This document shows positions 15,461 to 23,587 of a DNA stretch of 49,108 nucleotides, piece by piece. The stretch is from positions 1 through 49,108 of the forward strand of contig JAGOAX010000018.1 of NCBI GenBank assembly GCA_017983695.1. Reading direction: 5' to 3'. Position numbers and translations under genes: made by a program. The notes beneath the pieces are model-generated. The model did not search any database. It worked only from the letters and a program-made list of their open reading frames with translations, and was not told the DNA's origin. Origin of the DNA: Ferruginibacter sp. Lineage in GTDB: Bacteria; Bacteroidota; Bacteroidia; Chitinophagales; Chitinophagaceae. Position 1 is the first letter of the stretch, and the number at the start of each line of letters is the position of its first letter.

Positions 15461-15549
15461 AATTTCCTACTTGTGATATCTTCCCGAAAAAGCCAACAGC
15501 AGCTTTGTGAAACAAAAAATATAATTTAAAATATTTTAAAAATCATCAA

Positions 15550-16041
15550 ATGGCTAATAAAAACAAAATTTCAACTATTTTATTCTCAGTCTATATTCTG
15601 CTGGCTTTCTATGTTTTTGGTGGAGGTATAGTAAATTCGTTGGTTGCTTACAGAACATGGCGTGCGGTAGGCGCAAATGAATTTCCTGAATTTCATCATA
15701 TTGATAGTTCGCTGATTATTCCACTATTTGTTATTTTCTTTTTCTTATCCTTCATTCCTCAGATTTTATTGTTCTGGTTTCGACCGGTGGTTATCTCCAG
15801 GTGGTTAGTCTGGCTGGCATTATTTTTCAATTTAATAACCCTTGTCTCCACTATAACAATTCAAATCCCTATTCAGATCGAACTTGACAAAAAGTTTTCT
15901 TCCGAATTAATTGAACGGCTTATATCAACCGATTTCATTTATAGAAGGATCCCAATGTTATTACTGGCAATAATAAATTTCATAATGTTATATAAAGTGG
16001 TGAAGTATTCCGGTAACAGACAGAATCCATCTACAGAATGA
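15550..16041 (+). CDS. Four-helix membrane protein (DUF1772-like?)
   Basis: A 163-residue integral membrane protein with hydrophobic segments at about 9-34, 53-76, 82-108 and 136-154. The first helix ends in GGGIVNSLVAYRTW, and IQIPIQIELD and LISTDFIYRRIPMLL precede the last helix. The layout resembles DUF1772-type proteins, but the match is by eye and weak. Function unknown. It sits alone between repeat-bearing gaps. Confidence 0.65.
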   Translation: MANKNKISTILFSVYILLAFYVFGGGIVNSLVAYRTWRAVGANEFPEFHHIDSSLIIPLFVIFFFLSFIPQILLFWFRPVVISRWLVWLALFFNLITLVSTITIQIPIQIELDKKFSSELIERLISTDFIYRRIPMLLLAIINFIMLYKVVKYSGNRQNPSTE

Positions 16042-16055
16042 AACGCTATGCCGCT

Positions 16056-16078
16056 AACAGCGAGGTTTTGCGTCAACA
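16056..16078. repeat. TAACAGCGAGGTTTTGC motif
   Basis: CTAACAGCGAGGTTTTGCGTC resembles TAACGAGCAAGGTTTTGC near 12536 and the GCTAAC motif at 2033. It is found in the gap downstream of an accessory gene, in the same position as the other copies. Confidence 0.35.
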
Positions 16079-16172
16079 GCAACAAACATAAAGAAGGAAC
16101 AGGTCTTATTTTAAAATCTTAATTTAGTTGTATCAGCTTTGGTATTCGCCGCTATTACAAAACCCCGATAAA

Positions 16173-16688
16173 ATGATTGCTATTTTTAAAGCAACCGAAA
16201 ATGATTTTAAATTACTTGCCGATATTGGCAGGCAAACATTTCTTGAATCGCATGGCGAAAGTGCAAACAAAACAGATATTGATGCTTACGTTAATGATAA
16301 ATACAGCTACCCGGTTGTAAAGGAAGAGCTGGCTGATACAAATAATATTTACCACATCGCTTATTTTAACAACCAACCTGCAGGGTATTCAAAAATTATA
16401 TTGAATACCCCACATCCTAATATTGAACAACAAAATATTACAAAGCTTGAAAGATTATACCTGCTCAAAGAGTTTTACAAACAAAAAGCTGGCCTGGAAC
16501 TTTTTAATTTTAATGTGGCAATAGCTACAACAAATAAGCAGGCAGGCATTTGGTTATTTGTTTGGAAGGAAAATGAAAGAGCAATTAATTTTTACCTTAA
16601 AAACGGATTCGAAATTATTGGGAGCCATAATTTTAAAATCTCTGCAACGCACTCAAACCCCAACCATCAAATGTTTTTAAAATTTTAA
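16173..16688 (+). CDS. GNAT family N-acetyltransferase
   Basis: A 171-residue acetyltransferase. IFKATENDFKLLADIGRQTFLESHG is the family's first strand and helices. KLERLYLLKEFYKQKAGLELFNF corresponds to the acetyl-CoA-binding strand/loop/helix (here without the standard RxxGxG), and ERAINFYLKNGFEIIG is the typical final motif. Acceptor unknown. The start is the ATG at 16173; a TTG at 16128 in the same frame adds 15 unlikely residues. The end lies 5 bp from the convergent LytTR gene. Confidence 0.82.
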   Translation: MIAIFKATENDFKLLADIGRQTFLESHGESANKTDIDAYVNDKYSYPVVKEELADTNNIYHIAYFNNQPAGYSKIILNTPHPNIEQQNITKLERLYLLKEFYKQKAGLELFNFNVAIATTNKQAGIWLFVWKENERAINFYLKNGFEIIGSHNFKISATHSNPNHQMFLKF

Positions 16689-16693
16689 GCAGA

Positions 16694-17419
16694 TTATCTT
16701 TTTAAAAATTTACCATTCAGCAGTTTTTCCATTACATCATCTTTTAAATTTCTGCTGATGGGCACCTGGTACTGGCCAATGCGTATCTCGTTACCTTCAA
16801 TGCTGTCAACTTTTTCTGCCGCTATAATAAATGATTTATGTGTTTTTATAAAACGGCCGGCAGGTAAATAATCTTCTACCGATTTAAAAGTAAGGTAGCT
16901 GATATATTTTTTATCGGTTGTATAAATGGTTACATAATTCTGCAGCGCTTCTACAAAAAGAATATCGGAAAATAAAAGCTTTACCAGTTTATTATCGGCC
17001 TTAATAAAAAAATAGTCTGCAGTGGTATTGGGTACTGCTGCTGCACTGTTTTGCTGCCGTACCTCATAAAATTCTTTTGCCCTTAATGCGGCCTTTAAAA
17101 ACCTGTCGAAAGAAATTGGTTTTACAAGATAGTCCAGCGCATTTACTTCAAAACCGTCCAGCGCATATTGAGGATAGGCTGTTGTAAAAATTACTTCGGG
17201 TGCATTTTGAAGGGTTTTAAAAAATTCAATGCCGGTTATCCTGGGCATCTGTATGTCCAAAAAAATCAGTTGTATATCGCCGCTGTTGATCAGTGCTGTT
17301 GCCTTAAGCGGATTATCAAAATCACCGGCCAGGTTAAGAAAATCAATATCTGCAATATATTCCTTAAGCCCTTTACGTGCCAGCGGTTCATCGTCGATAA
17401 TTATGCAGTTAATGATCAT
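16694..17419 (-). CDS. LytTR family response regulator
   Basis: A 241-residue two-component regulator. The receiver domain spans 1-118 with acidic D9-D10, the phospho-acceptor D55 (IFLDIQMPR), T79 (FTTAYP) and K98 (YLVKPI). The LytTR DNA-binding domain spans about 135-235 (FIKADNKLVKLLFSDILFVE, NYVTIYT, FIKTHKSFII). It is encoded 11 bp downstream of its kinase in the same operon. Targets unknown; LytTR sites cannot be assigned by eye. Confidence 0.93.
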   Translation of the reverse strand: MIINCIIIDDEPLARKGLKEYIADIDFLNLAGDFDNPLKATALINSGDIQLIFLDIQMPRITGIEFFKTLQNAPEVIFTTAYPQYALDGFEVNALDYLVKPISFDRFLKAALRAKEFYEVRQQNSAAAVPNTTADYFFIKADNKLVKLLFSDILFVEALQNYVTIYTTDKKYISYLTFKSVEDYLPAGRFIKTHKSFIIAAEKVDSIEGNEIRIGQYQVPISRNLKDDVMEKLLNGKFLKR

Positions 17420-17430
17420 GTTGCTGTACT

Positions 17431-18456
17431 TTACATTTTAATTTTAAGATCAACACGGTAAAGACCACTTTCGTTTTTAATGTGCAGCTCATATTTTTGA
17501 GGGTACAATAATTCCAGTCTTCGTTTTACATTAGCAAGGCCAATACCAGTTCGTTCGCCGGTATTTTTTTCTATGGCCTCTTTTGAATTTTCAACTGCAA
17601 AATGAAAAGTATCATTTATCATACTAAGATCTATCGCTATAAAATTACGCTCATTTTTCTGGTGCGAAATATGTTTAAATGCATTTTCCACAAACGGTAT
17701 CAACAGTAAAGGTTCAATAGAAAACCCGTTTACACCGGGGTTACAGGTAAATCTCACTTCGTAATTTTCATCTTTGCGGAGTTTTTGCAGGTCAACATAA
17801 TCCTTAAGATACCGTATCTCCTTTTCTATAGGAATTGTTGCACCATTCATTTCATATAACTGGTAGCGCAGCATTTCAGAAAATTTATGGAGGGCTTCCC
17901 TGGCACCGGTATTATTTTTTTCTATAAGAAAGTAAACCGAATTCAATGAATTAAAAAGAAAGTGTGGGTTTATCTGCAGTTTTAAAAAATTCAGTTCGGC
18001 TTCTGCTTTTTCTTTTGCCATTTCCACCATATGTTGTTGCATACGGGTATAATCCAGCATTAATTTAAATGCCGCACCCGATAACACTAAAAAAAAATGT
18101 GGTATTACATTGTCATATATCCTTGCTTTAATATTGCCCGAGAAACTTAATAGTGCCGGGCTGTTAATTACCTTCCCGATGATATACATTTTAAAAATAC
18201 TGCTGGTAATAATTAGTGCGATAAAGGCCAGTGCAAATAAAATATATCTTTTTTTATACAGCAGCTGAGGTATCAGCAAATAATTGGTAATGTAGATCAT
18301 CAGCGCCAGATCGGCTACCTTAATTAATGTAACGGTAAAAGCCCTGCCTTGGGTGGAATAATCTTCGTACCGTAAAAAATACCATACTGCAAATAGCATC
18401 ATCCAGAAAAACAGGTGGTGCAGTTTATACTTGATTAAAAAGGCGGCGTTATGCAT
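17431..18456 (-). CDS. LytS-type sensor histidine kinase
   Basis: A 341-residue membrane kinase. Four hydrophobic segments occupy residues about 13-27, 45-62, 71-93 and 117-133. They are followed by the His_kinase block QINPHFLFNSLNSVYF with phospho-acceptor His165, then an HATPase region (LLLIPFVENAFKHI N-box and TGIGLANVKRRLELLYP G-box). There is no extracellular sensor domain, so the stimulus is likely sensed in the membrane. It forms an operon with the LytTR regulator. Confidence 0.93.
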   Translation of the reverse strand: MHNAAFLIKYKLHHLFFWMMLFAVWYFLRYEDYSTQGRAFTVTLIKVADLALMIYITNYLLIPQLLYKKRYILFALAFIALIITSSIFKMYIIGKVINSPALLSFSGNIKARIYDNVIPHFFLVLSGAAFKLMLDYTRMQQHMVEMAKEKAEAELNFLKLQINPHFLFNSLNSVYFLIEKNNTGAREALHKFSEMLRYQLYEMNGATIPIEKEIRYLKDYVDLQKLRKDENYEVRFTCNPGVNGFSIEPLLLIPFVENAFKHISHQKNERNFIAIDLSMINDTFHFAVENSKEAIEKNTGERTGIGLANVKRRLELLYPQKYELHIKNESGLYRVDLKIKM

Positions 18457-18617
18457 ATGTCAAAATAAAAGTACAAATTCCAACTGGTAAAACACATTAC
18501 AGCAATGGCAGGCATTACCTGATGAACAGCAGTTTTCACTTCATCAAGCTATGCTTCCCTTTGGTGTAAATGATTTGTATATTGTTGTAAGCATAGCCAA
18601 ATTGCAGCATAAATATT

Positions 18618-19784
18618 ATGCACATGAAATTTTTAACCACAATTACTGTTGCTGCCTGCCTGTTTACTTTTAATGCCTGCTCTCAAAATGCGGCACCACA
18701 CAATAACAACAGCCAGCCTGTTGGCGGTAAGTGCGAAGGCTGCGAAGCCATTTATGAAAGCAGCACGCCATTTGAAAAACTACAACCTGTTGATACACTA
18801 CCCGGCTTTAATGAACCGGGGCCCAAAATTGAGATCAGCGGAATTGTTTACCAGCGTGATGGCAGAACACCGGCAGCTGATGTGGTAATTTATGTGTACC
18901 ATACTAATCAAAAAGGTATCTACCCAACAAAAGGAAATGAAACCGGCTGGGCCAGGCGGCATGGTTATATACGTGGCTGGGTTAAGACTGATAAAAATGG
19001 GTTTTACCAATTCTATACTTTAAGGCCCGTTCATTATCCTGAAGGAAATGCAATGGAACATATTCATGTAACTGTTAAAGAACCGGGTAAAAATGAATAC
19101 TGGATAAGTGAATATTTATTTGACGATGACCCATTACTTACTGCGGCAAAAAGAAAACTATATGAATACCGTGGCGGCGATGGTATCATCAAACTTATTC
19201 CGCAGAAAAATGGTATTGCCCATGGCACAAGGCATATTATATTAGGATTAAACATCCCGGACTATCCCAATGCAGGACTTCCAAAACTTGAATCGGGTTT
19301 GGCTATTGGAGAAAATTGTCCTGCTTTTGATCCTGTGCATCTTTCCGGTGCCGACAGCGGGAAAAAAGTTTGCCCCATGTGTAAATACGGCTATGGCCAG
19401 GGTATAATGCTATGGTTTAACCATGCTAACCTTGATGAGTTGAAAGATTTTGCTGTAGCACTGGAAAAAGTAATGGTACAGCGTGGCGAAAAAAACTTAA
19501 GGGCATTTTTAATTTATATGAACCCGTTTTATAAAGAGAATAATACAACAGGGCAAACAATATTGGGTAAAAAGTTAAGAAAATGGTGTGCAGATGAAGG
19601 ATTGAAACATGTGGCAATGGTTTGGGTACCTTCGCCAACAGATGCTGAAACCTGTGGATTGTATAATATTAATGCGGAGGCAAAAAACACCTTATTCATT
19701 TATAAAAAAAGAACCGTAGTTAATAAATGGGTAAACATAGCATACGATGCTGAAATGCTGAAAACCGTTTTAAAAGAATTTTAA
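18618..19784 (+). CDS. Lipoprotein: intradiol-dioxygenase-like domain fused to thioredoxin-like domain
   Basis: A 388-residue protein with a lipobox FNAC (Cys21). Residues about 70-215 match the intradiol ring-cleavage dioxygenase fold (SGIVYQRDGRTPAADVVIYV, RGWVKTDKNGFYQFYTLRP). The four classical iron ligands have candidates: Y102, Y140, H148 and H150 (EHIHVTV), with spacing near that of protocatechuate 3,4-dioxygenase except a shorter Tyr-His loop. Residues about 228-388 look thioredoxin/redoxin-like, with C252-PM-C255 and an FLIYMNPFY strand. The fusion and the lipid anchor set it apart from cytoplasmic aromatic-ring dioxygenases; the substrate is unknown. The start may be M3 at 18624. 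Confidence 0.82.
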   Translation: MHMKFLTTITVAACLFTFNACSQNAAPHNNNSQPVGGKCEGCEAIYESSTPFEKLQPVDTLPGFNEPGPKIEISGIVYQRDGRTPAADVVIYVYHTNQKGIYPTKGNETGWARRHGYIRGWVKTDKNGFYQFYTLRPVHYPEGNAMEHIHVTVKEPGKNEYWISEYLFDDDPLLTAAKRKLYEYRGGDGIIKLIPQKNGIAHGTRHIILGLNIPDYPNAGLPKLESGLAIGENCPAFDPVHLSGADSGKKVCPMCKYGYGQGIMLWFNHANLDELKDFAVALEKVMVQRGEKNLRAFLIYMNPFYKENNTTGQTILGKKLRKWCADEGLKHVAMVWVPSPTDAETCGLYNINAEAKNTLFIYKKRTVVNKWVNIAYDAEMLKTVLKEF

Positions 19785-19878
19785 AAATAACTCCATCATC
19801 ATTGTACAATTACCCTGCTGAACTTTTTTAGCTTAAATAAAGGTATTTTTATACAGGATTTATAAATAAAATACAGCA

Positions 19879-20421
19879 ATGATTGTTGATTTACAACCAC
19901 AGCATCTTTCAAATGAATTTGTAACACTGCATCCTCTTAAGGCGGAAGATTTTGAACAGCTGTATAAAGTTGCCAGCGATCCTTTAATATGGGAACAGCA
20001 CCCCAATAAAAACCGTTATCAAAAAGAAGTGTTTCAAACTTTTTTTGAAGGTGCCATTAAATCGCAGGGGGCCTTTATTGTTTTTGATACACAAACCAAT
20101 GAACCCATTGGCAGCAGCAGGTTTTGCTCACATGATGCCATCAATAAAACCCTTGAAATTGGTTACACTTTTTTAGCCCGGGATCATTGGGGTACCACTT
20201 ACAATAAAGCTTTAAAAACATTAATGCTTAACCACGCTTTTACATTTGTTGATGCAGTTAATTTTTATATCGGTGCAGTTAATATCCGGTCGCAAAAATC
20301 AATTGTACGTTTTGGTGCAAAAAAAATTGGTGAAATTGAAATGGAATATTACGGCGAAACCTCAAAACTCAATTACATTTACCAACTGGATAAAACAACC
20401 TGGCTGAAGGAACGGCAATAA
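19879..20421 (+). CDS. GNAT family N-acetyltransferase (RimJ/RimL-like)
   Basis: A 180-residue protein. FVTLHPLKAEDFEQLYKVASDPLIWEQHP is the typical start of RimJ/RimL-type acetyltransferases. PIGSSRF, LEIGYTFLARDHWGTTYNKALKTLML (acetyl-CoA-binding region) and NIRSQKSIVRFGAKKIGE complete the fold. These enzymes acetylate N-termini of ribosomal proteins or small molecules; acceptor unknown. Single gene. Confidence 0.88.
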   Translation: MIVDLQPQHLSNEFVTLHPLKAEDFEQLYKVASDPLIWEQHPNKNRYQKEVFQTFFEGAIKSQGAFIVFDTQTNEPIGSSRFCSHDAINKTLEIGYTFLARDHWGTTYNKALKTLMLNHAFTFVDAVNFYIGAVNIRSQKSIVRFGAKKIGEIEMEYYGETSKLNYIYQLDKTTWLKERQ

Positions 20422-20508
20422 AATGGAGAGTATAACAGGTGTTATTTTCCTATACACTTATGATTGACTGTTTGTGATTGAAGTAAACATTTACCCCCTT
20501 CCTTTTCA

Positions 20509-20516
20509 TACCTTTG
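20509..20516 (+). promoter_or_regulatory. Promoter -7 box of smpB
   Basis: TACCTTTG fits the TAnnTTTG box and lies 13 bases before the TTG start, implying a very short leader. No good TTTG is found 19 bases upstream, so the -33 part is weak. Confidence 0.4.
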
Positions 20517-20529
20517 CAAAAAAAGAGTT

Positions 20530-20967
20530 TTGGAAATAAGTAACCGCAAAGCCTATCACGAGTATTTTTTTGAAGATAAATATATTGCCGGGCTTGTATT
20601 ACAAGGCACCGAGATAAAAAGTTTACGGGCAGGCAAGGCTAGCTTTAACGACAGTTATTGTTTATTTGAAAATGGTGAGCTGTTTGTAAAAAGCCTGCAC
20701 ATTTCCGAATATTCCTTTGGTACTTACAGCAACCACGAGCCTTTACAGGAAAGAAAACTGTTGTTGAATAAGAGAGAACTACGCAAGCTGGAAAATAAAA
20801 TAAAAGAGAAAGGTTATTCCATCATTCCTTTAAAAATATTTTTAACTGAGAAAGGTTTTTTTAAAATGGAAATTGGACTTGGCAAAGGCAAAAAGAATTA
20901 CGACAAAAGAGAAACCATAAAAGAAAGAGAGAACGACCGGGATATTAAGAGGAAGTATGGGATTTAA
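20530..20967 (+). CDS. smpB: SsrA-binding protein SmpB
   Basis: A 145-residue tmRNA partner. Recognised by NRKAYHEYFFEDKYIAGLVL, LQGTEIKSLRAGKASFNDSY, the KRELRKLENKIKEKGYSIIP region and the GLGKGKKNYDKRETIKER C-terminus. With tmRNA it rescues stalled ribosomes and tags proteins for decay. The start is TTG at 20530; no ATG fits. No ssrA RNA gene is seen in this window. Confidence 0.96.
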   Translation: MEISNRKAYHEYFFEDKYIAGLVLQGTEIKSLRAGKASFNDSYCLFENGELFVKSLHISEYSFGTYSNHEPLQERKLLLNKRELRKLENKIKEKGYSIIPLKIFLTEKGFFKMEIGLGKGKKNYDKRETIKERENDRDIKRKYGI

Positions 20968-20969
20968 GA

Positions 20970-20995
20970 CCCCCTCCGCCCCCTGAAGGGGGAAC
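20970..20995 (-). repeat. CCCC/GGGG palindromic repeat, copy 1
   Basis: CCCCC-TGAA-GGGGG stem with a further CCCCCT block on the left. Read on the minus strand it has the same order as 21088-21110 and 32230-32249: CCCC, TTYA, GGGG, 2-4 bases, AGGGG. Confidence 0.7.
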
Positions 20996-21087
20996 TTTGC
21001 ACCCAAATACCTTTATAAGTTTTTTAATTCCTGAAGAGTATTTCAAAATTAAAACTATAATCTAAAGTAAAATTGTAACAATCTAAG

Positions 21088-21110
21088 TTCCCCTTTAGGG
21101 GACAGGGGCA
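21088..21110 (+). repeat. CCCCTTTAGGGG repeat, copy 2
   Basis: CCCCTTTAGGGG (21090-21101) followed by ACAGGGG. It is inverted relative to the copy at 20970, so the two bracket the 145-bp gap between smpB and the serine dehydratase gene and could act as a bidirectional 3' structure. Confidence 0.7.
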
Positions 21111-21112
21111 TC

Positions 21113-22540
21113 TTAGCACTCACTCAAACTAATCGGTACATTTACGGCTAATCCACCATCTGCAGTTTCTTTGTATTTGCTGTTCATATCCAATGCAGTA
21201 TCCCACATGGTTTTTATTACCTCATCCAAACTTACTTTAGCAAAATCGGGAGTACTTTGTAATGCAAGCTGGCAGGCGGTAATAGCTTTTATTGCGCCCA
21301 TTGTATTACGCTCTATGCATGGAATTTGTACCAGTCCTCCAACAGGATCGCAGGTTAAACCCAGGTGATGTTCCATTGCAATTTCGGCAGCCATTAAAGT
21401 TTGCCGTTGCGTACCACCCATACATTCGGTTAATGCGGCTGCAGCCATTGCACTGCTTACTCCAATCTCGGCCTGGCAGCCACCCATAGCCGCAGAAATA
21501 GTGGCACCCTTTTTAAATATGCTGCCCACTTCAGCAGCCGTTAATAAAAACTGGATTATTTTTTCGTTGGTGTTACCATCGCAAAAGGCAACATAGTATT
21601 GCAGCACTGCCGGTATTACGCCGGCTGCACCATTCGTTGGTGCTGTAACAACTCTGCCAAAACTTGCGTTCTCTTCATTTACTGCCAGTGCAAAACAGCT
21701 CACCCAGTCTAAAATATATTTAAAATCGCTACCGCCCTGCCGTATTGTTGCCAGCCAGCTGTTATAATCGCTGTAAGTACGGCCATTCATTAGTTTTTTA
21801 TTGAGGCCTGCGCCACGGCGCTTTACATTTAATCCGCCGGGCAGTATGCCATCGGCATGGCAACCCCGGTAAATACATTCCTGCATTACCCGCCAGATAT
21901 TTAATACCCCGTTCTTAGTTGCTGCTTCATTGCGCCAGCTGCTTTCGTTTTCCAGTACCACATCACTTACATTAAGCCCGGTCTTCATACACCAGTGCAG
22001 TAAATCATCAGCAGTATTAACAGGAAACGGAAGTGTTACTTCATCACCAGCATTTGCCTCCTCTCCTTCTTTTTTTACAAAGCCACCACCAACTGAATAA
22101 TAAGTTTCTGCAAGGCTGTTATCGTCATTAAATTTTGCTAAAAAGGTTAAAGCGTTGGGATGAAAAGGCAGGCTTTCGCTGTATAAAAATTCAATATCCT
22201 CTGCAGGATCAAAATCAATTTCATGTTTACCATCCAGCAGCAATTTTTTCATAGCCCTGATGTCATCAATTTTTGCGGTAATATTGTTTACATCAAATGT
22301 AACCGGATCGTCGCCACTTAAGCCAAGTTGCACTGCCACATCTGTACCATGGCCTACACCTGTTTTTGCCAGTGAGCCATATAACAATACCTCTATGCTT
22401 TTAACTGTATTCAATAAGTTCTGTTGGCGCAGGGAACTGGTAAAACGCTGGGCAGCACGCCATGGGCCAAGTGTATGGCTACTGGATGGGCCTACACCTA
22501 TTTTAAACATATCAAAAACAGAGATGGCTTCGTGGCTCAA
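21113..22540 (-). CDS. sdaA: L-serine ammonia-lyase, iron-sulfur type, single chain
   Basis: A 475-residue enzyme that converts L-serine to pyruvate and ammonia. The beta part comes first (SVFDMFKIGVGPSSSHTLGPW) and the alpha part second (ATPTNGAAGVIPAVLQYY-type region, GGCQAEIGVSSAMAAAAL, CDPVGGLVQIPCIERN). Cysteines in GGCQAE, TCDPVGG and IPCIERN are the expected ligands of the 4Fe-4S cluster. It is downstream of an FKBP lipoprotein gene (22-bp gap) in a probable three-gene minus-strand unit. Confidence 0.95.
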   Translation of the reverse strand: MSHEAISVFDMFKIGVGPSSSHTLGPWRAAQRFTSSLRQQNLLNTVKSIEVLLYGSLAKTGVGHGTDVAVQLGLSGDDPVTFDVNNITAKIDDIRAMKKLLLDGKHEIDFDPAEDIEFLYSESLPFHPNALTFLAKFNDDNSLAETYYSVGGGFVKKEGEEANAGDEVTLPFPVNTADDLLHWCMKTGLNVSDVVLENESSWRNEAATKNGVLNIWRVMQECIYRGCHADGILPGGLNVKRRGAGLNKKLMNGRTYSDYNSWLATIRQGGSDFKYILDWVSCFALAVNEENASFGRVVTAPTNGAAGVIPAVLQYYVAFCDGNTNEKIIQFLLTAAEVGSIFKKGATISAAMGGCQAEIGVSSAMAAAALTECMGGTQRQTLMAAEIAMEHHLGLTCDPVGGLVQIPCIERNTMGAIKAITACQLALQSTPDFAKVSLDEVIKTMWDTALDMNSKYKETADGGLAVNVPISLSEC

Positions 22541-22562
22541 TTGTTTTTTTTAATTGCTGAAA

Positions 22563-23075
22563 TTATTGCACCTCAACTAACTGGATATTAAATATCAGGA
22601 TTGAATTGGCAGGCACTACTACCACACCGGCATTATTTCTTACATCCTGGTTGCCATAGCCGAGTGATGGTGGTACATACAAAGTTATTGATCCTCCCTT
22701 TTTAACCAAAGGAATACCTTTTTGCCAGCCAAGAATCAATTGCCCTAATAGAAAAGGAATTCCATTAGGGTAAGTAGGATTACTGTCATCGAACTTACTG
22801 CCATTGGTTAAATAACCTGCATACTTTACAGTAACGGTGGAGCAAACAGTAGCAGTAACGGTACCTGAACCCGGGTTACCAATTTCGTAAAATATACCGC
22901 TGGAATGTTGTACAGCAGCAGGATTGCTGGTACTTAACCAGTTCTGTAATGCAGTTACTTCAGCTGCAGGCGCAACAAATGCGGACTCTGTTAATGTACA
23001 GGCATTGGTAGAGGCTTTTTTACAGGAAAACAGCAGCGCAGGAACAGCAACAAGCAATAATAATTTCTTTATCAT
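22563..23075 (-). CDS. FKBP-type peptidyl-prolyl isomerase lipoprotein
   Basis: A 170-residue protein with a lipobox LFSC (Cys18). The FKBP domain (about 75-170) shows VTVKYAGYLTNGSKFDDS, PFLLGQLILGWQKGIPLVKKGGSITLYVPPSLGYG, and a closing ILIFNIQLVEV. Active-site-type residues Y, F-D and W are present. Likely an outer-membrane or periplasmic folding helper. It is co-directional with the upstream membrane protein gene (45-bp gap) and downstream sdaA. Confidence 0.92.
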   Translation of the reverse strand: MIKKLLLLVAVPALLFSCKKASTNACTLTESAFVAPAAEVTALQNWLSTSNPAAVQHSSGIFYEIGNPGSGTVTATVCSTVTVKYAGYLTNGSKFDDSNPTYPNGIPFLLGQLILGWQKGIPLVKKGGSITLYVPPSLGYGNQDVRNNAGVVVVPANSILIFNIQLVEVQ

Positions 23076-23120
23076 ATTTAATTTAAAATTGAAAGGTTAA
23101 AGTTAAGAGATACTAAAGGC

Positions 23121-23507
23121 TTACAATGCTGCACCCGGCATTTTTTTTTCTTTGCTTTTTAACTCTTTGTACAGCTGCTCATTCATCTCCCACTTATAAT
23201 TCATGCGAAAGTAAGAAAAGAAAAGAATGACGATGACCACTGCAATAAAAGCCATAGCCACATCACCTGAAGATAATTTCATGAATTTTTCGGTAAGTCC
23301 CGGCACCACAATGTCTGTCGACTTATGTGTTGCCGTGGTAAACCAGGATGGAAAAAATATCCGCACCACAGCAAAAAGAATCAATACGGGTAGCCCAAAT
23401 AAAAAAGCCATTGGCAGACCCGACAAAAATTTGTGTTTAAAAGCAGACTCCTGCTCCCTTACCCTTTCCCAGCGTGTGATAAACTGCATGTCTTTTTCCG
23501 TAAGCAT
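23121..23507 (-). CDS. Small membrane protein of unknown function
   Basis: A 128-residue protein with two hydrophobic segments (about 31-51 and 82-101), a charged N-terminus (LTEKDMQFITRWERVREQE) and a basic C-terminal tail (QLYKELKSKEKK). No family recognised. It heads the probable operon with the FKBP lipoprotein and sdaA and is divergent from the HU/SPOR gene. Confidence 0.7.
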   Translation of the reverse strand: MLTEKDMQFITRWERVREQESAFKHKFLSGLPMAFLFGLPVLILFAVVRIFFPSWFTTATHKSTDIVVPGLTEKFMKLSSGDVAMAFIAVVIVILFFSYFRMNYKWEMNEQLYKELKSKEKKMPGAAL

Positions 23508-23537
23508 AGCGCAAAATTACTCAATTACCGCTACAAC

Positions 23538-23568
23538 TTTGCTATATTGCGAATATCTTGTAGGTTTG
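23538..23568 (+). promoter_or_regulatory. Consensus Bacteroidota promoter of the HU/SPOR gene
   Basis: TTTG at 23538-23541, exactly 19 bases, then TAGGTTTG at 23561-23568, a full match to TTTG-N19-TAnnTTTG. The start codon is at 23588, so the predicted leader is about 12-15 bases. Confidence 0.72.
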
Positions 23569-23587
23569 TTATCATCAATTTTTACGC

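Noticed and set aside
15335..15529. Plus-strand open frame of 64 codons
   Set aside because: It runs through repeat element A and the GGCAGGCAGG repeat. The same bases at 3594 read differently and no protein character is seen.
1..16700. True mobile integron with attC sites
   Set aside because: No integron integrase is present and no dyad has both an RYYYAAC and a GTTRRRY end in the correct positions; only partial matches, so reported as cassette-like.
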